DNA of 64,000 nt from an uncultured Prevotellaceae bacterium (GCA_946410305.1 CAMJZV010000003.1:114887-178886), one strand, 5' to 3'; shown: positions 19,261-29,324, numbered from the stretch's first letter. Program-made: numbers and translations. The notes: generated from the letters alone by a model not told the origin.

Positions 19261-19812
19261 TTATTTCAGCAGTTCTTCGATTTGCTTGGCGATGTTCTCG
19301 ATTTTCTCAGTGGGCTCGAAGCGGGCAACGACCTGTCCCTTCTTGTTGATCAGGAACTTGGTGAAGTTCCACTTGATGTCGGCCTTTTCCTTATAGTTGG
19401 GGTCGGCTTTGGTAAGCATATCGTCTAGGATGTGAGCAATGGGGTGCTCCATGTCCCAACCTGCAAAGCCTTTCTGCTCTTTCAGGAATTGGAAGAGAGG
19501 CTCGGCATCTTCGCCATTAACCTTTACCTTCTTGAAACGGGGGAATTCAGTGCCGAAGTTCAGTTTGCAGAACTCGTGGATGCTCTCGTCAGTGCCGGGA
19601 GCCTGCTGGCCGAACTGGTTGCAAGGGAAGTCGAGAATCTCGAAACCCTCAGCGTGATACTTCTTGTACAGGGCTTCCAGTTCGTCGTACTGAGGAGTGA
19701 AACCGCACTTGGTGGCGGTGTTGACGATGAGCAGTACCTCGTTGGCATACTCTTTCAGTGAGACATCCTTACCTTTTCTGTCTTTGACAGTGTAGTCGTA
19801 AACTGTTTTCAT
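19261..19812 (-). CDS. Glutathione peroxidase family protein
   Basis: LLIVNTATKCGFTPQYDELEALY; LDFPCNQFGQQAPGTDESI; KWNFTKFLI. Confidence 0.95.
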   Translation of the reverse strand: MKTVYDYTVKDRKGKDVSLKEYANEVLLIVNTATKCGFTPQYDELEALYKKYHAEGFEILDFPCNQFGQQAPGTDESIHEFCKLNFGTEFPRFKKVKVNGEDAEPLFQFLKEQKGFAGWDMEHPIAHILDDMLTKADPNYKEKADIKWNFTKFLINKKGQVVARFEPTEKIENIAKQIEELLK

Positions 19813-19914
19813 TGTGTTGTTTTTGTTGTATTGTTTTTGTCAAAAATTAAGTCGCATCATTGCTTGCAGCAAAGATACGACTTTTCCTTGGGAAAACCAA
19901 AGGTTTTACATTTT

Positions 19915-20901
19915 TTATTTATACCACGTCCATTCTGACTCCATCTTTGCCTGGCTGACGTTCTCTACTTCAGTCTCGATATCGTCAGGAAGATTGCAGA
20001 AGAAGTCAATGCCTGTCTTGCTCTGTAGTGCCTGTATGGTGACGGCATAGCTCTTCAGGTCTGTTGAATATGAATTTTGATCTTGAGCTATCCAGAAACC
20101 TGTTGCCTTAAAAGATGTACCTTTTTTGCCCAGTACGGCCATAAAGAAGTATTTGGGTACAGGAACGTGGTTATTATTGATTCTCGTTGCTTGATGACTT
20201 TTTTGGCAAACATACTCAATAATATGTTCAGCTTTATCAATGGTTCCTCCTTTGCATACAAACATGGTGTCAAAAAGGGCTGTCCATGTGCGTAGCTGAT
20301 TTTCCATATTCTCCCATATGCCCTGATTAAATAGTTTGCCAACTTGTGGCTGCATATTTGTGATATAGAATGTTTGGTAGTTTGCTTCTTCTGCTCGCTG
20401 TCGGTCTGCGGAAGGGCAAATGTGCCCGTGATCATAGCCAGAATATTTGTAGGGATCTATGGTAAGTTGGTACTGTGAGGGAATATCTAAATCGTTGGGA
20501 TATTGGCACTCTGGCGACAGAGAACCGTCGTTGTCTGCACTGTACCGTGATACATTGTTACTAGGCGTTTTGCTTGCTATAATATCTGCGTACATTTGGT
20601 AGCAACTCCAACGTTGGGCATTGATGTTTGTGTCCCATTCTACGCTGTAGTTAACACCGCTTTTGTTTAATTTGTCGTTCAGTATACCGCTATGAACGAT
20701 GACAACACTGTTGCCGCCTTTCAGTGCAGGAAATTCAAGGTTGTATTTGGCAATTTCAGGACCTGCTGCCTGACGATCGTCAGGTTGTACGGGAGTTTCT
20801 GTTCCTTTCTTGCCACCAATCTGATAGTCGTTCTCATCGTCTCCGCAAGCTACGAAGGCCATGAGTGCTAATGCTGATAAGAATAAATGAAGTTTTTTCA
20901 T
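19915..20901 (-). CDS. DNA/RNA non-specific endonuclease (NUC1 family), predicted lipoprotein
   Basis: GYDHGHICPSADRQ (DRGH-type motif); QTFYITNMQPQ; lipobox FVACGDD. Start at Met 20901. Confidence 0.9.
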   Translation of the reverse strand: MKKLHLFLSALALMAFVACGDDENDYQIGGKKGTETPVQPDDRQAAGPEIAKYNLEFPALKGGNSVVIVHSGILNDKLNKSGVNYSVEWDTNINAQRWSCYQMYADIIASKTPSNNVSRYSADNDGSLSPECQYPNDLDIPSQYQLTIDPYKYSGYDHGHICPSADRQRAEEANYQTFYITNMQPQVGKLFNQGIWENMENQLRTWTALFDTMFVCKGGTIDKAEHIIEYVCQKSHQATRINNNHVPVPKYFFMAVLGKKGTSFKATGFWIAQDQNSYSTDLKSYAVTIQALQSKTGIDFFCNLPDDIETEVENVSQAKMESEWTWYK

Positions 20902-21052
20902 AGTGTAGGATTTTTTAGTCGTTATAGTTTGTTGTTGTAGGTGTTGTTTTTGAAAGGTAAAGGTGCCCACAAGGCATATGCAACTACCCTGTACGCACCT
21001 TCAATGTCTTGTTCAGCGTGAAATATCTTATTGTTTCACAACCTAGCCTCTC

Positions 21053-21307
21053 TTACTTCTTGGCAGCCTTACCGTAGCGGCTCATGAACTTATCAACACG
21101 ACCAGCGGTGTCGACGAGCTTGCTCTTACCAGTGTAGAAGGGGTGAGAAGTGCTCGAAATTTCAATCTTTACCACGGGGTAAGTTTCGCCTTCGAACTCT
21201 ACAGTGTCGTTAGTCTTAGCGGTAGAGCGCGAGAGGAACATATCGCCGTTGGACATGTCCTTAAACACGACGGGGCGATAGTTTTCTGGATGAATACCTT
21301 TTTTCAT
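21053..21307 (-). CDS. rpmE2: 50S ribosomal protein L31 type B
   Basis: [25 protein letters not shown]...[11 protein letters not shown]. Confidence 0.96.
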   Translation of the reverse strand: MKKGIHPENYRPVVFKDMSNGDMFLSRSTAKTNDTVEFEGETYPVVKIEISSTSHPFYTGKSKLVDTAGRVDKFMSRYGKAAKK

Positions 21308-21429
21308 TTTACTTGTTAATTATTACTTGTTATTTGATATAAGTGCATATTGCGGGTGCAAAGGTACGAAGAAAAAATGAACTGACCAAATGTTTCCAGA
21401 AATTTATTTCGTTTTGTTTTTACAATATA

Positions 21430-21860
21430 GGTACGTTGCGCGGGTGTACCTGTCTTTCTAATAGCTGTATCGGCTGCTGAGATAGCTGTTCTCGCTACTG
21501 AGACAGCTGTATACGCGAAAAAGTCGTACGACTTTTCCAAAAGTGGTACGACCTTTTGCTGGGAATAGCTATCTCGTATTCAGGAACAGCTAATACAGAC
21601 GTGGGATGGGCTGTTTCGTGCGCGCGTGCGCATACACGCCCCGCGCGGGAACGTTTCTAAAAATCGCTTTCACTTTCACAATGCCCTATATACAGGGCAT
21701 CTGAGCTACTTTCCCCAATTTTGACGTTTCACAAACGTTTCACACTTTTCTGTGAAAGCGATGTGAAACGTTGAGGCAACTCTCCGCACGTATGAGCAGC
21801 TGAGAATAGCTTATTTATGGGACTTTTTCGTAGCTGCGTGAAAGTGAAAGCGATTTTTTG
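21430..21860. repeat. Noncoding inverted-repeat element (element A)
   Basis: Perfect 19-bp IR AAATCGCTTTCACTTTCAC (21661-21679) / GTGAAAGTGAAAGCGATTT (21838-21856); hairpin ATGCCCTATATACAGGGCAT; palindrome AAAAGTCGTACGACTTTT with diverged copy AAAAGTGGTACGACCTTTT; repeated AGCTGT/GATAGCTGTTCTCG words. Confidence 0.75.
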
Positions 21861-21866
21861 AAAAGT

Positions 21867-21901
21867 AAAAACGGCTGCACGCCAGGGTGGGGTGCAACCG
21901 T
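21867..21901. repeat. REP-like hairpin repeat (left copy), also terminator-like on minus strand
   Basis: AAAACGGCTGCACGCCAGGGTGGGGTGCAACCGT. Confidence 0.75.
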
Positions 21902-21926
21902 ATATAATAGAATAAGGTGTAAGGTT

Positions 21927-22967
21927 CTATATCTGCGTGATTGTCTCTACCAGTCTGTTAAGCATCAGGCATTGTTCTCGTGAGATGGTGCGTCGTTGCA
22001 TGTGGTACTCCCATGGACTCACCTGTAGCAGACGACCATCAGAGCAGGCATCGAAAGACTCTCCAGCGGGCTTGTACAATGGAGGGAACCCGTTTCCACG
22101 AACCAATATGATGCGATAGCCCCAATTCATCGCTTCGCGCATGACCTCCTTTTCGCGGGTTGCGATAGCGGCGCTCACCAGCACGCCACCTCGCTCTCCA
22201 CATGCCAGCCATTTTTGCTTGTAGTCCTCGTAATCCTTGTCAGTATATGCGCTATGTACGATGACGGCTACCATATCTGGGATGTCAAGAAGAAAGCTAT
22301 TGCCCACAAGTTGGCAGTGCCACTCCGCAATGTCTCTGTAGTGCATCGTGGTGAAGTAGTCGGGGTGTAGCCGCTTGATGGCCAGGCGACGAGGGTTGTC
22401 GTCTAGATAGTGGAGCCAGTTGTCGAGCTGGCCGTCTTCCAGTAGTATCTGGTCATTGTAGCCACTTTCAAAGAGCACGGGGCGGTTCTTTTCCGCAGGA
22501 GAAACTGCGGGAGTGGTGGTTTCTTCCTCCACTACTCCTGCCGTTTCTCCAGCAGGTATTGCAGATAGTCGCCACCATGCTCTGGAGCATCCTACCTTGA
22601 ATCCTCTTACAACATCGCCAAGATGCTTGCTGGCGGGTAAGTCCTCTTTGACTCTCACAATCATATGGATGTGATCGGGCATGATGCAGACTTTCCAGAC
22701 CTCTACCATTTTGTAGAAGTATGAAATTTTCTGTGTCTCTTCGCTGTAGATGACTTTCCCGAGTTCTGTCAGCTCCACGCACGCACTCTGATTATTAGTG
22801 GGCATAATCAATTTTCCCAGCAGAGGCTGGCGCCCGTCGACCACCAAAGTCAGTAAGTAAGTGCCTTTGTGCTGATAGTCGTGCCACGGTTTACGGCGTT
22901 TCATGTTATGTCGTGTTCCTTCGACTTTAATTCCCGCCTCAATGGCTTCTTCTCTTGTTTTGGACAT
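21927..22967 (-). CDS. REP-associated/Y1 (HUH) tyrosine transposase-like protein with C-terminal DprA/SLOG-like extension
   Basis: HUH motif IMPDHIHMIVRV preceded by W; GTYLLTLVV; C-terminal GVLVSAAIATREKEVMREAMNWGYRIILVRGNGFPPLYKPAGESFDACSDGRLLQVSPWE. Confidence 0.85.
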   Translation of the reverse strand: MSKTREEAIEAGIKVEGTRHNMKRRKPWHDYQHKGTYLLTLVVDGRQPLLGKLIMPTNNQSACVELTELGKVIYSEETQKISYFYKMVEVWKVCIMPDHIHMIVRVKEDLPASKHLGDVVRGFKVGCSRAWWRLSAIPAGETAGVVEEETTTPAVSPAEKNRPVLFESGYNDQILLEDGQLDNWLHYLDDNPRRLAIKRLHPDYFTTMHYRDIAEWHCQLVGNSFLLDIPDMVAVIVHSAYTDKDYEDYKQKWLACGERGGVLVSAAIATREKEVMREAMNWGYRIILVRGNGFPPLYKPAGESFDACSDGRLLQVSPWEYHMQRRTISREQCLMLNRLVETITQI

Positions 22968-22978
22968 GGTGTTAAGTT

Positions 22979-23013
22979 AAAACGGCTGCACGCCAGAGTG
23001 GGGTGCAGCCGTT
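22979..23013. repeat. REP-like hairpin repeat (right copy), also terminator-like on minus strand
   Basis: AAAACGGCTGCACGCCAGAGTGGGGTGCAGCCGTT; direct repeat of 21867-21901. Confidence 0.75.
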
Positions 23014-23033
23014 TGATATAGAAAACTTATGTC

Positions 23034-24800
23034 TTACTTAATGACAACCGTCTTGATTTCCCATGTTGGAGCAACGGCTGAAGTGCTGACATATTTGAAA
23101 GCAACCTTTACATTCTCTTTGCCTGCATAAGCTTTGAGGTCTACCGAGCTATCAACGAATGTCCAGCTCTTGCCGTCAGGTAGGCTTACAATTGTTGCTT
23201 CAGCCCAGTTAGCTCCATCGTATACCATTACTTTGATATGGTCTGTGATGGTTCCTTCTTTTACGTAGTTGCATGCATTATTGAAAGTCATCACAGGAGC
23301 TGTGGCGTTTTTCAGGCTAAATGCGGGAGAAACCAACCAGCTCTCAGCAGGATTGTTAGTGTTGTTGGCATAAGCTGAGGCCTTCATGTAACCCTTGGTG
23401 TCTGCCTTCCATACAAATGTCAGTCCGCCTAAGTCTTTGTCATTGATGGTAAAGTCGCCCTGACCATCAGCGAAAGAAACATTCAGAACGTCGCCACTTG
23501 GTGTATCACCGCCACCAGCAGGAACGAGGCTAACGAGATAGTTGCCTTGAGCAATTTCTGGTGTGGTGTTGCCGTCCTTGACATACTTGGTAAGTTTACC
23601 CAAAACAACAACCTTGTCGCCAACATTGATCTGACCAGCAGCGGTAAAGTCGGTATTGTTTAAGTTCTTGCCACGGAATACGGTGATATCGTTAGTGCCG
23701 TCAGTAATGACATAGTCAATATTCTTGTACTTAACAATATTCTCGTCTGTAGTCTTAATTTGCTTAATAGTACCTTCTACATAAGCCTCTTTGTCTGTTG
23801 TACCATTATCTGCCAAAGCGCTGATGTATTCTAAAGCTTTTGCAACGGTAATAGGAGCATCCTTGGTGCCGATAGTCTCGCCACCGCTGCCGCTACCACC
23901 AGCCTTAACAAGGCTAACGAGGTAGTTGCCCTTAGCAATCTCTGGAGTAACCTTGCTGTCTTTCACATATTTGTAGAGCTTACCAAATACAATGACTTCA
24001 TCGCCGGCAGCAAGTGCATCAATACCTGTGAACTTGGCTCCATTGAGACCATCACCAGAGTAAACGGTGATAGTGTTGGTCTCTGTTCCATCCTCAGAGA
24101 TGAGGTAGTTCAAGTTGCCATACTTCTCAAAGTTAGCCTGACTTGTTGTGACCTTTACAACCTTACCCTTTACGTATGCATTTAACTCACTCTCTTTACC
24201 ATCTTCGAGAGCATTGATCTTTTCTAATGCTTGGGCAATAGTAAGGGGAGCTTCTTTGGTACCAATTGTTTCACCAGTTGGCGTGTCACCACCGCCGCCA
24301 GCTTTCACGCCGTTCAGCTCAACGATGATGCTACCACTGTCGTACTCAGGAGTGGTGCCCTTGAAATTCTTGATGTTACCCTTGATGATAACAGCGTCGC
24401 CAACCTTGATGATTGTTGCACCTGCCTCGTTGAATTTCTGTCCACCAAGACCTACACCACGGTAAACTTCGTACTTACCGCTCTTGCCTTCTGCATCGTC
24501 ACTGATCCAATAGGTAGAATTACCATAGGTGCCTTCTGTATCTATTTCGTCAATCTGGCAGATGTAACCCTTTGTATAGACGTCGTTCTTGACTTCACCA
24601 TCGGCCATTGCTTTGGTGACTTCAGTGACTTTAGCTACGTTGTAGGGGTCTGCCTCTGTACCAGAACCTGTAGGCTCAACAACGACAGTCTCTTTTGCGT
24701 TGGGGTTGATGGGCTGTCCGAATGGCTCGGGCACGTCCTCACAACTGGTGAATGTGAAAGCCGTTACGGCCATCGCAATCAGATAATAAATCTTTTTCAT
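23034..24800 (-). CDS. Lipoprotein with three tandem DUF6359/OB-like domains and C-terminal choice-of-anchor J-like domain
   Basis: Lipobox FTSCEDVPEPF; three GT(E/K)x(D/A)P..A..K repeats ending in GNYLVSLV-type segments; SWLVSPAFSLKNATAPVMTF. Confidence 0.78.
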   Translation of the reverse strand: MKKIYYLIAMAVTAFTFTSCEDVPEPFGQPINPNAKETVVVEPTGSGTEADPYNVAKVTEVTKAMADGEVKNDVYTKGYICQIDEIDTEGTYGNSTYWISDDAEGKSGKYEVYRGVGLGGQKFNEAGATIIKVGDAVIIKGNIKNFKGTTPEYDSGSIIVELNGVKAGGGGDTPTGETIGTKEAPLTIAQALEKINALEDGKESELNAYVKGKVVKVTTSQANFEKYGNLNYLISEDGTETNTITVYSGDGLNGAKFTGIDALAAGDEVIVFGKLYKYVKDSKVTPEIAKGNYLVSLVKAGGSGSGGETIGTKDAPITVAKALEYISALADNGTTDKEAYVEGTIKQIKTTDENIVKYKNIDYVITDGTNDITVFRGKNLNNTDFTAAGQINVGDKVVVLGKLTKYVKDGNTTPEIAQGNYLVSLVPAGGGDTPSGDVLNVSFADGQGDFTINDKDLGGLTFVWKADTKGYMKASAYANNTNNPAESWLVSPAFSLKNATAPVMTFNNACNYVKEGTITDHIKVMVYDGANWAEATIVSLPDGKSWTFVDSSVDLKAYAGKENVKVAFKYVSTSAVAPTWEIKTVVIK

Positions 24801-24844
24801 ATTGTTGTTCTTTTTTGTTATTCGTAATAAGTATTAGAAATAGA

Positions 24845-26623
24845 TTACTGAGCGTAGGTGATAACGATGCTCTTCATACGCAGTTGGACACCACCTTTTG
24901 CTTCACTATGTTCATTAACAACTGTCAAAGTGTTTCCACTGAGACTCGCTGTTAACGTTTCATTGCCTACGCAAGGAGTGTCACCATTAGCGGTACATGT
25001 GACAACAATCTTAGCAATGGGCTTTGTTCCTGTCAGCGTAAGGACATTCTTTGCGTACATGCGAGCCTCGTCAAAATCGCCAGTCTTCCAATATTTCGGT
25101 GTTGTAGTACCATCTCCTTTTGTCAACGCGACTGTAACACCGTTTGTTGTTCCTGAGGGTTCTTCCTGCTGATGTGCCCATCCCAATGCCGTAAAGTCGA
25201 CAGTAGCTGTTGCGGATGATGCTGTAGCAGAAGGATTGGTTAGAGTCAGTGTTAATCCGTCAATGCTACGTGTAAAGACTCCACTTGTATCGCCACTTCC
25301 ACTATTGTCACCGTTTCCATTGTCACCGTTTCCATTGTCACCGCTTCCATTGTCACCACCACCATTTACGCTGGCGCCCTTAGTGTCTTTTCCGTTGACA
25401 GATACGATGATGGACTTACCTTGTCCCTCAGTTTCGGGCTTAGAACCGTTGTAGTTCACAACTTTACCACAGATGACAACTTCGTCGCCTTTGCTAACCT
25501 TGAAACCGCTGGGCAATTTCTTGCCGTCAGAACCTGCCATCTGGTATGCTGTGAAACGTACGCCTCCATCTTTGCTGTCTGCTATCTCAAACGTGATGTT
25601 TCCATACTGCTCACTTGCTTCTGCATCGGCAACAACGTAACCCTTGATATAATACTTCTGAGAAGAAGTAGTGGTTCCAACCTCCTGGCACTTTGCAATA
25701 GCTGCTGCAACGTTGAAAGGCTTAGCTGCGGTACCATCACCGTCTGGTTCAGTAGGTGTCCAGGTAGATTCATAGTCCAATCCATCGTATGGCTGGATGT
25801 CATCGAGAGTACGTGGCATGATCTGAATGTCGTTGGCAAAGCGTGACAGAATACCAGTGATGTTAATCTTCTCAGTAGGCATTACCATCGTTGCAAACTT
25901 AGCATAGGTGCTGGTGCGAACATACACTGTTGTGCTCTGATTAGCAACCTCGCGGTTTGCACAGCCACCACTCAGCTTGACGCTACCATCGCTGGGTGCA
26001 AAGACCTTTTCGCCATCGGCATCCTTCATGGTAACGCCTACCAGAGTTACTACCTTACCAAAGTCGCGATCAAGGTCGAGCATACCCATGTCGTTTGTCT
26101 TGATAGGTTTAACAGACAGACCCTTCACTGCTGGAATCAGCTTGAAATGCTCTTGCCATGTATAGCGATCCATGCGGCCAACCTGCTGGGTGGTCTCGTC
26201 TTTCTGATACAAGATTCCGACCTGTGGCTGTTGTCCGTATCCACCAATGTATAGACCATTGAGTTCAATCAGCATGCATTGACCCACTGGAGCCTCGCTG
26301 AAGATACCTGATTTGTTGATGCTGAGGCTGATACCGCCAGTCTTATCTGCTACATAGAGCGTCTTATAGATGTTGCTACCTTCATCGTTACCAGTGACGA
26401 TAACCTTAATTTGAGTTGGCTTCGTTACTTGCTTCAGACTTCCGCTGCTGATAACGTCTTTAAAATCAGCCTTAAGGTCTGCAAGTGTAACAACATTGCT
26501 CTCCTGGAGATACTGGTTGCCGTAACTGTTAAGTCCTTCTGTCACCGATGGGTCGTCCCATGTGTGGCACGATACGGTGAGAATGGCTGTCAGTGCTAAT
26601 AGGAAAATATTTCTTGTCTTCAT
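24845..26623 (-). CDS. DUF5689-like lipoprotein with OB-like domain
   Basis: Lipobox TVSCHTW; VVTLADLKADF...QIKVIVTGNDEGSNIYKTLYVADKTGGISLSIN; GDGTAAKPFNVAAAIAKCQEVG...YYIKGYVVADA. Confidence 0.78.
   Translation of the reverse strand: MKTRNIFLLALTAILTVSCHTWDDPSVTEGLNSYGNQYLQESNVVTLADLKADFKDVISSGSLKQVTKPTQIKVIVTGNDEGSNIYKTLYVADKTGGISLSINKSGIFSEAPVGQCMLIELNGLYIGGYGQQPQVGILYQKDETTQQVGRMDRYTWQEHFKLIPAVKGLSVKPIKTNDMGMLDLDRDFGKVVTLVGVTMKDADGEKVFAPSDGSVKLSGGCANREVANQSTTVYVRTSTYAKFATMVMPTEKINITGILSRFANDIQIMPRTLDDIQPYDGLDYESTWTPTEPDGDGTAAKPFNVAAAIAKCQEVGTTTSSQKYYIKGYVVADAEASEQYGNITFEIADSKDGGVRFTAYQMAGSDGKKLPSGFKVSKGDEVVICGKVVNYNGSKPETEGQGKSIIVSVNGKDTKGASVNGGGDNGSGDNGNGDNGNGDNSGSGDTSGVFTRSIDGLTLTLTNPSATASSATATVDFTALGWAHQQEEPSGTTNGVTVALTKGDGTTTPKYWKTGDFDEARMYAKNVLTLTGTKPIAKIVVTCTANGDTPCVGNETLTASLSGNTLTVVNEHSEAKGGVQLRMKSIVITYAQ
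25290..25364. repeat. 15-bp tandem repeat encoding GDNGN linker
   Basis: Repeated ccgtttccattgtca; encodes NGSGDNGNGDNGNGDNSGSGD. Confidence 0.85.
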
Positions 26624-26637
26624 AATGCTTCAGTGTT

Positions 26638-29271
26638 TTAGAATCTGTAACCAATGTTCAGCATACCGTTGATACCCCAAGCATAGTACTTCTTCGGGTT
26701 CATATCGAAGCGATACAGGCGACTGGTGTTAACACCGCCGTCATCAGAATTGATAGAGTAGTTGCTACGGCTCTGCTCGTAACCGCCGGTACACAGCTTC
26801 GTGTTGTTCAGCACGTTAGTGAGTGAGAGGTTGATAGACAACTGACCCGACTTCATGCGGATAGAGCGACCGATGCTCAGATCGAGCATGAAACCACCCT
26901 TGCCCTTAGTCTGGTCGAGGGCGCTCTGGATAACGTTACCGTTATCGTCGATAGTGCGCTCTTCAGCAATACCGCGTGCGATGGCAGCGTTATTGCGGTT
27001 AACGATAGTGCTCTCGTAGCGATAAACAGGCGAGTAGGAGAGATAGATGCGGTCGTAGTAGTTGCCGCTCAGGTCGATAAACCAGCCACCACCATTGTAG
27101 CTCAGTGTCAAACCGTAAACTGACAGTGGTGTTCCGCTCTCGCGCATGTTCTTATTTAATACGGTCTCTTCAGCATAGAAGCTCTCCACACCGTCCTGAC
27201 CCTTAATGGGCTTTGCAGAGCTCATGTAGCGAACACGGGCGTTGTTGGTGTTCTTAGCTTCGCTAATAGCTGCCAGACCGCGGATGCTCCAGTTAGAGTT
27301 GAGAGATGCCTTGATACCAACCTCAACACCATAGTACTCTTTCTTGATACCGGTCATTGACACGTAAGAGAATGAGTTGATGTCGTCATCGAAGAAGTTC
27401 TGCCACTCAGTGACGTCGCTCAGCTTGCTGTAATAAGCGTTGATGTTGGCCTTGATCCAGTTGCTAGAGAACTGATAGCCAAATTCGCCGCTGAGAATCT
27501 TCTCGTTCTTCATGTTGGCACAGAACTCGTTGGTCATCTCAGGAGATACGAATACTGCGTTAGCATTTGGTGCCTTCAGCTCATAGCCTGCACCGATGCT
27601 GACAACACTACCTGCGCCGAGGTTGTAGGTGATTCCACCCTTTACACCACCGTCGAGGAAACGGGCAGTCTTACTCTTGCCGAAAGAACTGAGTCCCATA
27701 CTCTCTGCGATACCATTGAGCATCTTGCCATTACGCTGGATGCTGGTACCAGTTACACGACCAGCCAGGAAGGTAGCCAGAGAATTCTTCTGATATTTCA
27801 ATGCTGCCCATACCTGAGCCTTATTAACCAGCAGGTTGTAGTCATAGTTCATCTTGTCACCCTCTTTCACTACTGCGTTGGGGTTGTTCAGGTCGTACTG
27901 GATACGTGGATCGTCGGGACTGTATGTTCCCAAGGCGTAGGTGTTGACATCGTGGAAGATGTTGGCACCCAGCAGGTCTTCCATAGTCTTGTAGTGAGCA
28001 CCTTGGTTAGTACCCAGGCTGAAGCCGATGTTCAGGTTTGTCGTCTTGCTCAACTCAGCCTTCAGTGTTGATGCCAGTGTCAGGTTCAGCGTGTTGATGT
28101 TCTTAGCCTGAACATAGTATTTGGCGTCACTGTTGGTGGCATTGCCCTGACGGTTAGAGTAGTACATGCCGTCCCAGTTAATCTGGCGTGCATCCTCACC
28201 ACTCATCCAATAGGTGCGTGCGCGATAGTAGTCAAAATAACCAGCCTCAGTGTTGGCAGCGTCGTTATACCATACGTCAAAATAGCTTGATGGCATAAGT
28301 TTCCAATAGTCTGGAGCAGGGTTCTCACCACCATTGTATCCCAGACTGGTACCTTTATACATAGAGTAACGGCCGGTCAGTGCGGTCTGCACCTTTACCT
28401 GGTCGTTAATCTTCCAGTCCCAGTTGATGAGTACAGTGGGTGAGAAGTCCTTTACGACGCGCGAGTTGCGTACTTCTCCGTTCTGGTAACCCCAATAGGG
28501 ATTGTAGTAGTTGCTGTTGGCCATCCAGTAAGCCTCGTCGGTAGCAGCACCCTGTGAGGCACGCTCTGTGGGGCTACCCCATGTGATGATGGCTACAGAA
28601 TGCTGGTCATTGAACTTCTTTTCAGCACCGAAGAAGTAAGACAGCGAGTTGTAGAAGGTTCCCTTTGCGTAACCTCTCTGTGCCCAACGGTAGGTAAGAC
28701 CAGCAGACAAAGCCCATCCGTCGGGACGCAGACCTGTGTTGTAGGTGTACATGCCGCGAACGGTGTAGCTGCGGTTAGCTCCTGCGAGAGACACATACTG
28801 TCCGGTAGCCATACGGCTGGGACGGAAGTCGTAGTTGTTGGAGCCTGCCATGGATGGCATTGAGAAGTTGTTGAACTCGAAGGGCAGTGAAGTCTCGCGG
28901 CCACTGTTGGTCTGACGGTTCAGACCACCAATCAGCGCAAAGCGGAACTGTCCCGACTCCATGTCGTTCATGGGAGCACCGTTAATGTAAATCTCATTGT
29001 ACTTTTGGTTAAAAGCACGATAGCGGAAGCGGCCAGCACTGAACTGGAATCCTGCCGAATTGGCAAAGATGTTCTGGTTAGATGAGATGATGGACACGTT
29101 CTGTGACATGTCGTCGTCCTCACCCAACTGTGCTTCCGTGAAAGTGAAGGCTTGCTCGTTCAGGACAGCCTGCTCTTCCTTCTCCGCAACCTCAGAGGTT
29201 TGGGGTTCCTGAGCAAAGGCAGTCGTAGCAACGAATAGAGCCAACACGGCTAAATGAAGCTTTTTTTGCAT
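26638..29271 (-). CDS. TonB-dependent receptor/outer membrane beta-barrel protein
   Basis: Signal peptide; YNEIYINGAPMND; long beta-barrel; C-terminal aromatic GMLNIGYRF. Confidence 0.88.
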   Translation of the reverse strand: MQKKLHLAVLALFVATTAFAQEPQTSEVAEKEEQAVLNEQAFTFTEAQLGEDDDMSQNVSIISSNQNIFANSAGFQFSAGRFRYRAFNQKYNEIYINGAPMNDMESGQFRFALIGGLNRQTNSGRETSLPFEFNNFSMPSMAGSNNYDFRPSRMATGQYVSLAGANRSYTVRGMYTYNTGLRPDGWALSAGLTYRWAQRGYAKGTFYNSLSYFFGAEKKFNDQHSVAIITWGSPTERASQGAATDEAYWMANSNYYNPYWGYQNGEVRNSRVVKDFSPTVLINWDWKINDQVKVQTALTGRYSMYKGTSLGYNGGENPAPDYWKLMPSSYFDVWYNDAANTEAGYFDYYRARTYWMSGEDARQINWDGMYYSNRQGNATNSDAKYYVQAKNINTLNLTLASTLKAELSKTTNLNIGFSLGTNQGAHYKTMEDLLGANIFHDVNTYALGTYSPDDPRIQYDLNNPNAVVKEGDKMNYDYNLLVNKAQVWAALKYQKNSLATFLAGRVTGTSIQRNGKMLNGIAESMGLSSFGKSKTARFLDGGVKGGITYNLGAGSVVSIGAGYELKAPNANAVFVSPEMTNEFCANMKNEKILSGEFGYQFSSNWIKANINAYYSKLSDVTEWQNFFDDDINSFSYVSMTGIKKEYYGVEVGIKASLNSNWSIRGLAAISEAKNTNNARVRYMSSAKPIKGQDGVESFYAEETVLNKNMRESGTPLSVYGLTLSYNGGGWFIDLSGNYYDRIYLSYSPVYRYESTIVNRNNAAIARGIAEERTIDDNGNVIQSALDQTKGKGGFMLDLSIGRSIRMKSGQLSINLSLTNVLNNTKLCTGGYEQSRSNYSINSDDGGVNTSRLYRFDMNPKKYYAWGINGMLNIGYRF

Positions 29272-29324
29272 AAGATTGTTTTGTTTTAATTGTGTTTTTG
29301 TTGTTTCGGTTCAAAGATTCTGCT

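Noticed and set aside
21316-21540. 74-aa minus-strand ORF with TAVSVARTAISAADTAIRK
   Set aside because: Lies in the repeat-rich noncoding region; the peptide repeat mirrors AGCTGT/GAGATAGC DNA words and has no good start context.
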